Assembly: GCF_001592365.1 (NCBI RefSeq)
Contig: NZ_BCWU01000004.1
Span: 334,712 to 398,711, forward strand
Source: Gordonia hydrophobica NBRC 16057
Lineage (GTDB): Bacteria; Actinomycetota; Actinomycetes; Mycobacteriales; Mycobacteriaceae
Direction: 5' to 3'
DNA length: 64,000 nucleotides
Shown: positions 12,558 to 22,479 of the stretch, in pieces
How the letters are laid out: every line of letters begins with the position of its first letter
Numbering within the stretch: position 1 is the stretch's first letter
Notes under the pieces: generated by a model
Database searches by the model: none
Told to the model about the DNA's origin: nothing
Seen by the model: the letters and a program-made list of their open reading frames with translations, nothing else
Translations under genes and position numbers: made by a program

Positions 12558-13544
12558 TCACCGCCTTTCGGCGTCGGAGCGAAGGTCGAGCACGATCTTC
12601 CCCGTCGACGTCCGGCTCTCCAGCAGCCGGAGCGCATCCGCCGCTCGGTCCATCGACAGGACAGTGGGCTCTGGAATGCCGAGGTCGCCCGATTCGAGTA
12701 GCGGATGCAGAGCGGCCCACTGCCGGGAGGGGTAGCCCGGATCGACGCGGATGTACTCGCCCCAGCCCGCACCGACGACCGATCCGTTGTTCATGAGCAG
12801 GCGATTCACCTTCACCGTCGGAATGGAGCCGCCGGTGAACCCGAGGACGACTGCCCGGCCACCGATGGCGAGGCTGCGAAGGCTGTCGGTGAAGCGGTCG
12901 CCGCCGACGGGGTCGATGACGATGTCGACTCCTCGGCCGACGGTGATCTCCTTCACCGCGTCTTTGAATCCGTCGACACGAACCACGTGGTCGGCGCCGT
13001 TGTCCTCGGCCACCGCAGCCTTGGCGTCGTTGCTCACCACCGCGATGGTGGTCAGTCCGAGCGCCGACGCGACCCGAAGTGCGGCGACGCCGATTCCGCC
13101 GGCCGCACCGTGGACCAGGACCACCTCGCCGGCCCGACACCGCGCTCGTTCATCGAGAGCGAAGTGGACGGTCAGGTAGTTCATGACGATCCCTGCCGCG
13201 GCTGCCAGAGACACCCCGTCCGGCAGCGGGAAGACGGCGGTCGGATCCAGCGTCACCGTCTGCTGCCAGGCGCCGTCGAGGGCGAGGACGGCGACCCGAT
13301 CCCCCTCACGGACTCCGCTTCCCGGCGGCGCCGACCGCACCACGCCCGCGCCTTCGACGCCCAGGACGCACGGCAGGTCGGCGACCATCTGGTAGCTCCC
13401 CATCGTTCTCAGGAGATCCGGAAAGGACACCCCCGCCGCAGCGAGATCGACGACCACCCGGCCATCGGCCGCGTGAGGTTCATCGACCTCGACGAGGCGC
13501 AGACCGTCCGGACCCACGGCTTCCACCAATTGAACTGCGTGCAT
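12558..13544 (-). CDS. Zinc-free quinone oxidoreductase (MDR family)
   Basis: A 328-residue NADPH-dependent medium-chain reductase of the quinone oxidoreductase type. The N-terminal GroES-like fold has VSFPDLLRTMGSY, and the Rossmann fold has VLVHGAAGGIGVAALRVA. The structural zinc cysteines of alcohol dehydrogenases are not apparent. The start is the ATG at 13544 (MHAVQLVEAVG); upstream frame to 13643 crosses the operator region. It diverges from the nitroreductase operon and precedes tetR. Confidence 0.88.
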   Translation of the reverse strand: MHAVQLVEAVGPDGLRLVEVDEPHAADGRVVVDLAAAGVSFPDLLRTMGSYQMVADLPCVLGVEGAGVVRSAPPGSGVREGDRVAVLALDGAWQQTVTLDPTAVFPLPDGVSLAAAAGIVMNYLTVHFALDERARCRAGEVVLVHGAAGGIGVAALRVASALGLTTIAVVSNDAKAAVAEDNGADHVVRVDGFKDAVKEITVGRGVDIVIDPVGGDRFTDSLRSLAIGGRAVVLGFTGGSIPTVKVNRLLMNNGSVVGAGWGEYIRVDPGYPSRQWAALHPLLESGDLGIPEPTVLSMDRAADALRLLESRTSTGKIVLDLRSDAERR

Positions 13545-13658
13545 CACTACTCCGTCACTTCCGGATTCGACTGGATCGCCGGGCCACGTCCCGGTGCGAT
13601 CGCGGACGACGCGACCCTGCGAGATCGTGTCGGCCCACGTCAACGACTACCACCTTCG

Positions 13659-13676
13659 TATAACGAGCGCTAGATA
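13659..13676. promoter_or_regulatory. TetR operator candidate, copy 1
   Basis: The 18-mer TATAACGAGCGCTAGATA is imperfectly palindromic around AGCGCT. An identical copy lies at 13716. Both are in the divergent gap between quinone oxidoreductase and nitroreductase genes, where a repressor would control both directions. Confidence 0.6.
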
Positions 13677-13715
13677 AAGACAATGGTTGACGCACGCCAC
13701 AGTGACGGGTATCTC

Positions 13716-13733
13716 TATAACGAGCGCTAGATA
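13716..13733. promoter_or_regulatory. TetR operator candidate, copy 2
   Basis: An exact copy of the 18-mer at 13659, starting 57 bp further on and 27 bp before the nitroreductase GTG. Its position close to the start fits a repressor blocking transcription of the rightward operon. Confidence 0.6.
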
Positions 13734-13759
13734 GTCTGCTGCGAACCGAAAGGAAATTC

Positions 13760-14494
13760 GTGTCCATAGACGAATCGATCTCGATTCCCCTCACCCATCC
13801 GGAGGCGACGGTGCCGCGCCACGCCGCCCAGGTCGTCGGCGACGCACTGATCGCCCGGACCAGCTGCCGCGCCTTCACGCACGAATCGGTGCCGGACGAG
13901 ACCATCCGCGCCATCCTCACGATGGCGCAGCGCACGGCGTCGTGGTGCAACAGTCAGTCCTGGCAGGTCGCCGTGACGCGCCGCGACGGGACCGAACGCC
14001 TCCGGAACGCGCTCTACGCCCATGCGGCTGAGCATGAGCCGACCTCGACCGACTTCCCGTTTCCCGCGGAATACCGGGGCGTTCATCGTGACCGTCGTCG
14101 CGAGAGCGGTTTTCAGCTGTACAACGCGGTGGCGATCGAGCGCGGAGAGAAGGAGCGCCAGCGCGCACAGATGTTGGAGAACTACCGGTTCTTCGGTGCG
14201 CCGCACGTCGCGGTCCTCCACGTCGACGAACAACTCGGCCCCTATGGCGCCGTCGACTGCGGCGCCTACGTGAGCACCTTTCTCCTCGCGGCCACGACGC
14301 ACGGCGTCGCCACCATCGCGCAAGCTGCGCTGGCCGCGTACCCCGACGTGCTCCGGACCGAACTGGGCCTGAGCGACGACCGGAAGATCGTCTGCGGCAT
14401 CTCGTTCGGCTACGCCGACTCGCTGCACCCGGTGAACGGATACCGCACTTCGCGCGCGGACATCGACGACGTCGTCGACTGGATCGATCGATGA
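13760..14494 (+). CDS. Nitroreductase-family flavoprotein
   Basis: A 244-residue FMN-dependent nitroreductase-fold enzyme. The FMN-binding N-terminus RTSCRAFTHESV is followed by ASWCNSQSW, with a mid-protein FGAPHVAVLHVDEQ and the C-terminal GISFGYAD typical of the family. It would reduce nitro groups, quinones or enones with NAD(P)H. The GTG start at 13760 follows GAAAGGAAA. Its stop overlaps the enoyl-CoA hydratase ATG (ATGA), so it is the first gene of a four-gene catabolic operon. Confidence 0.85.
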   Translation: MSIDESISIPLTHPEATVPRHAAQVVGDALIARTSCRAFTHESVPDETIRAILTMAQRTASWCNSQSWQVAVTRRDGTERLRNALYAHAAEHEPTSTDFPFPAEYRGVHRDRRRESGFQLYNAVAIERGEKERQRAQMLENYRFFGAPHVAVLHVDEQLGPYGAVDCGAYVSTFLLAATTHGVATIAQAALAAYPDVLRTELGLSDDRKIVCGISFGYADSLHPVNGYRTSRADIDDVVDWIDR

Positions 14495-15264
14495 CGACGA
14501 CTGATCTCTCGACCGCGCGCGTCCATACCTGCCGACTCGAGCACGTCCTGCTGATCCGGATGGATCGTCCGGCGAAGAAGAACGCGGTCGATGCGTCGAT
14601 GACGACCGAACTCGACGCCGCGCTGAATCTTCTGGAGGACGATCCCGACCTGCGCTGCGGCGTCTTGAGCGGCGGTCCGGACCACTTCAGCGCGGGCACC
14701 GATCTGGCCTCCGGTCCCGGGCAGCCCACCGCACGCGGCGGCGGCTACGGAGTCGTCGGACGGCGTCGGCGCAAGCCTCTCATCGCGGCCGTCGAAGGCT
14801 TCGCTCTCGGCGGCGGGTTCGAGATGGCTTTGGCGTGCGACCTGATCGTGAGCGGTCGCACGGCTCAGTTCGGGCTGCCCGAGGTGACGCACGGTGTCGT
14901 CGCCAACTGCGGCGCACTCTTTCGCGCTCATCGCGGCGTACCGCTCAACATCGCTCGGCAGCTGTTGCTGACCGGACAATCCATCTCTGCCGACCGCGCG
15001 CTCCAGTACGGACTGGTCAACGAGACGGTCGACGACGGCGACGCCGAACGCGCGGCACTGGCGATGGCCGACTGCATCGCAGGCAATGCGCCGCTCGCCG
15101 TCCAAGCCTCCCTGCAGGCGTGCGACGCCTATGTTCACCGGTCCGACGCGCTCGGCTGGGAGCTGACGGCCGTCGCCGACGCCGAAGTGCGCGCCTCCCG
15201 CGATCTCCAGGAGGGCGTCCGCGCGTTCTTGGAGAAGCGGCGACCGCGCTGGTTCGGGCAGTAG
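14491..15264 (+). CDS. Enoyl-CoA hydratase/isomerase (crotonase)
   Basis: A 257-residue crotonase-fold protein that acts on acyl-CoA esters. The oxyanion-hole segments are HFSAGTDLA near residue 70 and EGFALGGGFEMALACD near residue 100. The catalytic Glu region FGLPEVTHGV is present. It is translationally coupled to the nitroreductase and followed by a transporter and an acyl-CoA ligase. Together these suggest uptake, CoA activation and hydration or isomerisation of a small organic acid; the acid is not identifiable. Confidence 0.85.
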   Translation: MTTTDLSTARVHTCRLEHVLLIRMDRPAKKNAVDASMTTELDAALNLLEDDPDLRCGVLSGGPDHFSAGTDLASGPGQPTARGGGYGVVGRRRRKPLIAAVEGFALGGGFEMALACDLIVSGRTAQFGLPEVTHGVVANCGALFRAHRGVPLNIARQLLLTGQSISADRALQYGLVNETVDDGDAERAALAMADCIAGNAPLAVQASLQACDAYVHRSDALGWELTAVADAEVRASRDLQEGVRAFLEKRRPRWFGQ

Positions 15265-15348
15265 CCGAACCCTCCCCCGACATTCAACTCCCATCCCGAT
15301 CATCACAGTCGCTACGATCTTCGCAGCCAGGACCAGAAGGACGATTCC

Positions 15349-16680
15349 ATGGTTTCCCCTCCGACACTCGAAACACCGGCCTCGACCAGCGACGAGCGAA
15401 CCGCGCGGAAAGCAGGCATCGCGGCCGCACTCGCCACCTCACTCGAGTGGTACGACTTCTACATCTACGGCACCGCCGCAGCGCTCGTGTTCAACGAGAC
15501 GTACTTCGCCACCGACAGCGAAGTCGTCGCCGCGGTCAGTTCCTTCGCCACCGTCGCGGTCGGGTTCATCGCCCGTCCGATCGGCGGCGTGGTGGCCGGT
15601 CATTTCGGCGACAAGGTGGGCCGCAAGCCCGTGCTCGTCGCATCGACCCTCCTCATGGGGCTGGCGACGGTGCTCATCGGCTTCGTTCCGGAGACCTCGA
15701 CCGTGTGGCTCGCGCCGACGCTGCTCGTGATCCTCCGCATCACCCAGGGCCTCGCCGTGGGCGGGCAATGGGGCGGCGCCGTCCTGCTGGCGACCGAGTA
15801 CGCGCCGCCTCACCGACGCGGGTTCTACGGGAGTTTCCCCCAACTCGGCATCCCCATCGGCCTGATCCTCGGCAACGGCATCTTCCTGGTGCTCACGTGG
15901 CTCACGTCGCCCGACGCGTTCATGGCGTGGGGCTGGCGCATCCCGTTCTGGATCAGCGCCGTCATCGTCCTGGTGGCGATGGGCATTCATCGGTATCTCG
16001 AGGAGACTCCGGAGTTCCAACGCGTCGAGGCCAAGATGGCGGTGAACACGCCGCGTCGATCCCCGGTCATCCAGGTGCTCCGCCACAACTTCAGCACGGT
16101 GGCGCTCGCCGCAGGCACGTACCTGATCGGCATCGCGATGTTCTACCTGACGATCACCGGTTCGATCCAGGTTGCGACGACCAATCTCGGGATGAGTCGT
16201 TCCGACACCCTCTGGATCGTCTTGGTCAGCGCGGCCGTGTTGATTCCGCTCGGCCCGCTGTCAGCGCACCTGTCTGATAAGTACGGTCGCAAACTGATCT
16301 ACGGAATCGGCATCGCCCTGATGGGCGTGTGGGCGATCCCGATGTGGCTGCTCATCGCGCACGCCGGCCCGGGGACCACCTGGCCGTTGGCCGTCGCCCT
16401 CATCATGTCGTGCGTCGCCATGGCGTTCCAGACCGGTCCTCAGCCCGCGTTGTTCGCGGAGATCTTCCCCGCTGAACTCCGCTACTCGGGCGCGACTCTC
16501 GGTTATCAGTTCGCGGCCATCGTCGGCGGCATGTCGCCCATGGTCATGGTCGCGGTGATCAACGGGCAGGTGGACAACATCTGGCGCATCGGCCCCGTCC
16601 TGACGCTGCTCGCGGTCATCGCTCTGGCCTCGCTGTACGCCCTGCATCTCCGTCAGGCCCGGACACCGTCCGCCGCGTGA
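15349..16680 (+). CDS. MFS transporter, metabolite:H+ symporter (MHS) type
   Basis: A 443-residue 12-helix major facilitator of the MHS group (shikimate, proline/betaine, dicarboxylate-like). Visible are LATSLEWYDFYIYGTAAALVF in helix 1, GHFGDKVGRKPVL between helices 2 and 3, and TEYAPPHRRGFYGS in the central region. It probably imports the acid used by the flanking enzymes. It begins 84 bp after the hydratase and ends next to the ligase gene. Confidence 0.87.
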   Translation: MVSPPTLETPASTSDERTARKAGIAAALATSLEWYDFYIYGTAAALVFNETYFATDSEVVAAVSSFATVAVGFIARPIGGVVAGHFGDKVGRKPVLVASTLLMGLATVLIGFVPETSTVWLAPTLLVILRITQGLAVGGQWGGAVLLATEYAPPHRRGFYGSFPQLGIPIGLILGNGIFLVLTWLTSPDAFMAWGWRIPFWISAVIVLVAMGIHRYLEETPEFQRVEAKMAVNTPRRSPVIQVLRHNFSTVALAAGTYLIGIAMFYLTITGSIQVATTNLGMSRSDTLWIVLVSAAVLIPLGPLSAHLSDKYGRKLIYGIGIALMGVWAIPMWLLIAHAGPGTTWPLAVALIMSCVAMAFQTGPQPALFAEIFPAELRYSGATLGYQFAAIVGGMSPMVMVAVINGQVDNIWRIGPVLTLLAVIALASLYALHLRQARTPSAA

Positions 16681-16718
16681 GTCCATCGATCGTCACCGCC
16701 GTCTTTAAGGAGCACTCA

Positions 16719-18272
16719 ATGACTCTTCCCTTCCCGGACACTTACGCGCAGGCGACACCGGACAAGCCCGCCTACGTCATGGCGGGTTCGGGCGTCGCCG
16801 TCACCTACCGCGAGCTGGTCGACGCGTCTCGCCGGATCGCGCGCCTGCTGTGGTCCCGCGGTCTGCGCCACGGTGACTGCGTCGCGATCCTCATCGAGAA
16901 CCATCTCGCGCTGCCCAAGGTGGCGTGGGCCGCGCAGCGAAGCGGCCTGCGCTATGTGGCGGTGTCGACCAAGCTGCTTCCGGACGAGGTGAGGTACATC
17001 CTCGCCGATTCCGGCGCCCGGATGCTGTTCACCAGCGCTCGTATGGCCGACGTGGTGAGGCAGGCGAGCGTGGGTCTGGATTCGGTCGAGTCCGTGTTCG
17101 TCGTCGACGACGTGGACGATCCGGACTTCGAGAGTCTGTCGTCCGCGCTCGCGTCGACGCCCGCCGGAGTGGAGCCGGACGAGCGAGAGGGCGTCGACCT
17201 GCTCTACTCGTCCGGAACGACCGGCCGACCGAAGGGCGTGGCCGCATCGCTGACACTCCCGCCGCTCGGGACCGCTCCCGGAGTCTCCGATCTGCTGCAT
17301 CAGCGTTGGGGACTCGACAATGACAGCATCTACCTGTCGCCGGCGCCGATGTACCACGCGGCACCGCTCCGCTTCATCATGACGGTCCACCGTCACGGCG
17401 GAACGGCGGTGATCATGGAGCGGTTCGATGCCGTCGCCGCGCTGGAACTGATCGAGCGGTACCGCGTCACGCATACGCAGATGGTCCCGACGATGTTCAT
17501 TCGGATGCTCAAGCTCCCCGACGCACAACGGCAGGCGTTCGAGGTGTCGTCGCTGACGACCGTCATCCATTCGGCCGCGCCCTGTCCGGCGGACACCAAG
17601 CGCGCGATGATCGAGTGGCTCGGGCCGATCATCGACGAGTTCTACTCGTCCACGGAGAACTATCTGTTCACCACCCTCGACTCCCACGAGTGGCTCGATC
17701 GTCCCGGCTCCGTCGGTCGGGCGCAGTTGGGCACGCCCCACGTCCTCGACGAGACCGGACAACCACTGCCTCCCGGCGAGATCGGCACCCTCTGGTCGGA
17801 GGGCGGCATGGACTTCGCCTACCTGAACGACCCCGAGAAGACCGCGTCGACCAGGAACGCACAGGGCTGGTCGACGGTCGGCGACCTGGGCTACGTGGAT
17901 GAGGACGGCTACGTGTACCTGTCGGATCGACGTGCCGATCTGATCCTGTCCGGAGGCGTCAACGTCTACCCGCGCGAATCCGAGGACATCCTGGCGATGC
18001 ACCCGAAGGTCGCCGATGTCGCGGTCTTCGGAATCCCCGATCCAGAGCTCGGGCAGGTGGTGCACGCGGTGGTCGCCCCCGCCCCCGGCGAGGTCGGCGA
18101 CGACGCGTTGGCCGCAGAGCTGCTCGACTATCTCCGCGACCGGCTCGCCAAGTTCAAGTGTCCTCGACGGATCGACTTCGAGGACGAGTTGCCGAGACAC
18201 GCCACCGGCAAGCTGTACAAGCGTCTGCTCCGCGACCGATACAGCGAGGGCTCGAGCGTGCCCACGTCATAA
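16719..18272 (+). CDS. Acyl-CoA synthetase (AMP-binding)
   Basis: A 517-residue ANL-family ligase that would activate a carboxylic acid with ATP and CoA. The P-loop motif LLYSSGTTGRPKG is near residue 170, the aromatic/acidic motif FYSSTENY near 310, the hinge LSDRRADLILSGG near 405 and the catalytic lysine region HATGKLYKR at the end. The start is the ATG at 16719, preceded by AAGGAG. It closes the operon and is followed by a terminator. Confidence 0.88.
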   Translation: MTLPFPDTYAQATPDKPAYVMAGSGVAVTYRELVDASRRIARLLWSRGLRHGDCVAILIENHLALPKVAWAAQRSGLRYVAVSTKLLPDEVRYILADSGARMLFTSARMADVVRQASVGLDSVESVFVVDDVDDPDFESLSSALASTPAGVEPDEREGVDLLYSSGTTGRPKGVAASLTLPPLGTAPGVSDLLHQRWGLDNDSIYLSPAPMYHAAPLRFIMTVHRHGGTAVIMERFDAVAALELIERYRVTHTQMVPTMFIRMLKLPDAQRQAFEVSSLTTVIHSAAPCPADTKRAMIEWLGPIIDEFYSSTENYLFTTLDSHEWLDRPGSVGRAQLGTPHVLDETGQPLPPGEIGTLWSEGGMDFAYLNDPEKTASTRNAQGWSTVGDLGYVDEDGYVYLSDRRADLILSGGVNVYPRESEDILAMHPKVADVAVFGIPDPELGQVVHAVVAPAPGEVGDDALAAELLDYLRDRLAKFKCPRRIDFEDELPRHATGKLYKRLLRDRYSEGSSVPTS

Positions 18273-18289
18273 CTCGAAGCCCACGACCT

Positions 18290-18326
18290 GATCGATCCCT
18301 GGACGGCCCACGTCCGGGGATCGATC
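18290..18326 (+). terminator. Terminator after acyl-CoA synthetase
   Basis: The arms GATCGATCCCTGGAC (18290-18304) and GTCCGGGGATCGATC (18312-18326) form a 15-bp stem with one G-U pair and a 7-nt loop, followed by ATTT. It ends the TetR-controlled operon. Confidence 0.75.
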
Positions 18327-18378
18327 ATTTCACTCCGCGACCCGTCGATTATCTTTACATCACTCATTGTCTCAGTAT

Positions 18379-18403
18379 TCACTGATACAGTGACTGTAGT
18401 CAC
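18379..18403. promoter_or_regulatory. Nested palindromic operator upstream of diiron oxygenase
   Basis: Three overlapping perfect palindromes share one sequence: TCACTG-ATA-CAGTGA (18379-18393), TACAGT-G-ACTGTA (18386-18398) and GTGACT-GT-AGTCAC (18390-18403). This density of two-fold symmetry is typical of a TetR-type operator. It lies 29 bp upstream of the oxygenase ATG. Confidence 0.6.
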
Positions 18404-18431
18404 CTCATCGGCCGCATCAAGGAGGATCGTC

Positions 18432-19373
18432 ATGACCACCGCCGCCCACGACAATCGCGCTCTGGACGCGAACGCCCGGCGCGAAGAACGCGACGCCCGA
18501 GCCACCACCGCTCGCCGCCTGCTCAAGAGTTCGGCGAACCGCTCGTACGATCCCGTCATCGACATCGACTTCGACGCCCCGCTCGCCGAGGGCAAGTACT
18601 TTCTGCCACCGCAGGTGGTCTCGCTCTACGGCACCGACGTCTGGGAGTCGATGACCCAGGAGCAGCGGATCGAACTGTCCCGTCAGGAGATGGCGAACAT
18701 CCTCTCGGTCGGCATCTGGTTCGAGAACCTTCTCAACCGAGCCCTGCTGAATCGCCTGATGCGCACGGACCCGGCCGCGGCGACGACGCACTACTCGCTC
18801 ACCGAAATGGGCGACGAATGCCGCCACATGACCATGTTCGGCAAGACCATCGAGCGATCCGGAGCCCGCGCCTACACCATGCGCCGCTGGCAACGCGCCG
18901 TCATGCACGCGTTGCCACTGGTGATGCGCGGAACCCTGATGTGGGTGATCACGCTGGTCGGTGAAGAACTCTTCGACGCGCTGCAGCGGGAGATCCGGAA
19001 CGATCCCGAACTGCAGCCCATGGTGGCGCGCGTCATGACCGTCCACGTCACTGAAGAAGCACGTCACATCGGCTTCGCACGCGACGCCATCGTCCGCCGC
19101 GGACCGATCCGGTCCCGGTTCGAGACCGTCGCCTCGGCCAACCTCCACGGGCTGGCGGCACCGATCTTCCGGCTCCTGTTCACCAATCCCGAGATGTATC
19201 GGCGCGCCGGCTTCGACGATCCGGCCCGCATGGCGATGATCGCCCGCAGCAATCCGAACTTCCACGAATCCCAGATCATGTCGTTCGAGCCGCTCGCCAC
19301 CTTCCTCACCAAGAACGGCCTGATGGGCCCGTTCGCCGAACGGATGTGGCGGCGATCGGGGTTCCTGCAATGA
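18432..19373 (+). CDS. AurF-like diiron oxygenase
   Basis: A 313-residue helical ferritin-like oxygenase of the AurF/DUF3066 group, members of which oxidise amino or alkyl substrates. Candidate metal ligands are in NILSVGIWFE, TEMGDECRHMTMF, LVGEELFDAL and HVTEEARHIGF, giving the ExxH and Glu pattern expected. The start is the ATG at 18432 with a strong AAGGAGG 6-7 nt upstream; a GTG at 18390 lies inside the operator. ATGA overlap with a DUF4873 gene indicates they work together. Confidence 0.82.
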   Translation: MTTAAHDNRALDANARREERDARATTARRLLKSSANRSYDPVIDIDFDAPLAEGKYFLPPQVVSLYGTDVWESMTQEQRIELSRQEMANILSVGIWFENLLNRALLNRLMRTDPAAATTHYSLTEMGDECRHMTMFGKTIERSGARAYTMRRWQRAVMHALPLVMRGTLMWVITLVGEELFDALQREIRNDPELQPMVARVMTVHVTEEARHIGFARDAIVRRGPIRSRFETVASANLHGLAAPIFRLLFTNPEMYRRAGFDDPARMAMIARSNPNFHESQIMSFEPLATFLTKNGLMGPFAERMWRRSGFLQ

Positions 19374-20047
19374 CGACGATCGCACTGGTCGGCACGTCGT
19401 CGACCATCGAGCGGGTACGCCGCCTGCTCGACGACTCCCCGCTGCCGTTCCGGCTGGTCGACGACGCCGGTCTCGCGGATCTGGTGGTGACCGACGAGGC
19501 CGCACCGGTTCCGAATCACCTCGGCGTCGCCGCCGCCGATGCGCCGAACCGATTCTTCTGCAACGACGCGACTGTCGATTACATCGTCGCCGCGCTGACC
19601 GAGGCGCACCTGGCCGATGCGCGCGGGGTCCGGGTGCGCCGGACGGTGCAGGACGATCCCGAGGCGCCGGTCCTCGGCCTGGAGTCCTCGTGGCAGCGTC
19701 TCGCACGGCGAATGCTGCGACGCGGCACGCGGTTCGATCCCGTCGACTACGACTGGCTCACCGACGAGTCGATCGACGTCGAGTCCTTCGACGACGACGT
19801 GACCGTCTCCGCAGGTGACGAGGCATTCACCGCGCGGTTGCGGGCACGGGGCGTCGTCGACGGCAACGACGGTCGCTTCCACTGGGTCGGCATGCTGTAC
19901 AGCGACCGCGCCGCAGAACGAAAGCACGGCGGCACGACGTCGGTGACCGTCACCGTCGCCGACGGTGATCCCGTGCCCGCGAAGTTCGCCGAGGTGACCC
20001 CGTGGGGAACCGTGCGAATGACCGGGGTGGGCGCCCCACCCTGGTGA
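19370..20047 (+). CDS. DUF4873-type protein, oxygenase partner
   Basis: A 225-residue protein. The N-terminal 60 residues look like a degenerate nucleotide-binding half (TTIALVGTSSTIERVRRLL). The C-terminal part, YDWLTDESIDVESF to the end with GRFHWVGMLY, resembles DUF4873, which in mycobacteria is often fused to monooxygenases. The exact function is unknown. Translational coupling to the diiron oxygenase suggests an accessory or specificity role. Confidence 0.6.
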   Translation: MTTIALVGTSSTIERVRRLLDDSPLPFRLVDDAGLADLVVTDEAAPVPNHLGVAAADAPNRFFCNDATVDYIVAALTEAHLADARGVRVRRTVQDDPEAPVLGLESSWQRLARRMLRRGTRFDPVDYDWLTDESIDVESFDDDVTVSAGDEAFTARLRARGVVDGNDGRFHWVGMLYSDRAAERKHGGTTSVTVTVADGDPVPAKFAEVTPWGTVRMTGVGAPPW

Positions 20048-20087
20048 CGCTGGTCGAACGCAGCTTTTCTACGCTGATCGAGTGCCA

Positions 20088-21191
<1,104 letters not shown>

Positions 21192-21196
21192 CTACA

Positions 21197-21244
21197 ACCC
21201 TACCGCTTGGGCCCGACCCCCTGAGCGAGCACTACATCGTGTGT
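21197..21244 (-). promoter_or_regulatory. Paired NrdR-like boxes and -10 of nrdF
   Basis: On the minus strand, ACACACGATGTAGTGC (21244-21229) and GCCCAAGCGGTAGGGT (21212-21197) start exactly 32 bp apart. Each resembles the NrdR box; the proximal one is degenerate. The proximal box ends in TAGGGT, a good -10, at 21202-21197. The nrdH proximal box ends in TAGTGT in the same register, so the two promoters look built on one plan. Confidence 0.6.
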
Positions 21245-21254
21245 CTGCCCGCCT

Positions 21255-21278
21255 CCGGCGTGTCCGACTCGGCGTGTC
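21255..21278 (-). promoter_or_regulatory. GACACGCCGA motif, two copies, upstream of nrdF
   Basis: Read on the minus strand, GACACGCCGA (21278-21269) and GACACGCCGG (21264-21255) lie 10 bp beyond the distal NrdR-like box. The same 10-mer occurs three times in tandem upstream of nrdH. It is not part of the known NrdR box. Confidence 0.45.
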
Positions 21279-21314
21279 GCACGAGGCGCCCAGTAGCGCG
21301 GGCGCCCGGCTCCC

Positions 21315-22415
21315 TCAGGCTCCGGTCATCACCTCGAACACCGACGTTCCGCCGACGTCTCCGGTGAAGCCCGTGGCGATCCCGTCGGGCCCGAAGAACC
21401 TGCTGTAGCGCTTCACGGTCCGCACCGCATAGTCGATCCGTTCCACCTCCAGATCGGGGACAGCGTTCTGGAGGGTGGCGAGGATCCGGTCGCCCTCACC
21501 CACCGTCTTGATCCAGAAGTGCAGGAGGAACGGCGCCGAGCCACTGGTGCCGGCCACCAGTCGCGCTCCGGAGATCCGTGTCGCCACGTCGATCAACGCG
21601 CGCCATTTCGGCGTCCACCGAACTGAGAGGAGGATGCCCGCCTGCATGCCGAGCGCCTCGCGACTGACATCGCAGCGGGAGTTGAGGAGTCCGCCGTCGA
21701 ACATCTGCGGCAGTCGGCGGCGCACCGTCCGCTCGGAGACACCCGCCGCCGCGGCCAGGTCGACGTAGGTGACGCGACCGTCGCGCATCAGGGCGTCGAA
21801 CATGCGCAGGTCCTGTGGCGTCGGATGAGCGATCGACTCCGGCAACTCGGCGCGCCACACGGGCGCATGCGGCCCAGCGGTCCCGGCGAGTCGCGGGAAC
21901 CACAGGGAGCCGTCATGGAGCACCGACCGACTGGTCTGCAGGACTGTGTCGGTGACGCCGGGCATCGCGGCGATCTCACCGACGAACTGCGTCAGCCTGC
22001 GCAACGACGACGCCCCGAGGCCCACGAAGAAGGCCCGATCGCCGTCGAGCTCCTCGATCCAGAACGTCGCGGGGTGTGCTGCGAGCCGGACGGTGACATC
22101 GCGGCGGGCGGCAGGCGACACCGACACCCAGCAGTATCCGGTGGTCGCGACGAGACGGGCGGGATAGACGGTCACCCACGCCAGACCGTCCGCCCGCAAT
22201 TTCTCGAAGCGTCGCGCGACGGTGCTGGCGCTGGAGTTGACCGCGCGAGCGATGTCCTGCCACGACGCACGCGGTCGCTCCTGGATCGCGCCGATCAACA
22301 GTTGGTCCTCGTCGGACAGGACTTCCTGACCGGAAATCGTCGAGTTCACTTCAGAATTGCCGAAAATGAGCGATCTGACGATCTCCAGGTCCGGGATCTC
22401 TACAGTTCCGTCCAT
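21315..22415 (-). CDS. Lrp/AsnC-family regulator, double-length
   Basis: A 366-residue regulator with two AsnC-type units: HTH 1 ASWQDIARAVNSSASTVARR near residue 50 and HTH 2 TYVDLAAAAGVSERTVRRRL near residue 215, each followed by a RAM-like alpha/beta domain. Such tandem forms act as single-chain pseudo-dimers. The start is the ATG at 22415. It diverges, 64 bp apart, from an MFS/amidase pair, which it probably regulates. Confidence 0.85.
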   Translation of the reverse strand: MDGTVEIPDLEIVRSLIFGNSEVNSTISGQEVLSDEDQLLIGAIQERPRASWQDIARAVNSSASTVARRFEKLRADGLAWVTVYPARLVATTGYCWVSVSPAARRDVTVRLAAHPATFWIEELDGDRAFFVGLGASSLRRLTQFVGEIAAMPGVTDTVLQTSRSVLHDGSLWFPRLAGTAGPHAPVWRAELPESIAHPTPQDLRMFDALMRDGRVTYVDLAAAAGVSERTVRRRLPQMFDGGLLNSRCDVSREALGMQAGILLSVRWTPKWRALIDVATRISGARLVAGTSGSAPFLLHFWIKTVGEGDRILATLQNAVPDLEVERIDYAVRTVKRYSRFFGPDGIATGFTGDVGGTSVFEVMTGA

Positions 22416-22479
22416 CCCCCGAGTATGACAGCGGTCACGTTCACGGGGATCCCTGATCCACCTCACCCATGGAGCCGCC

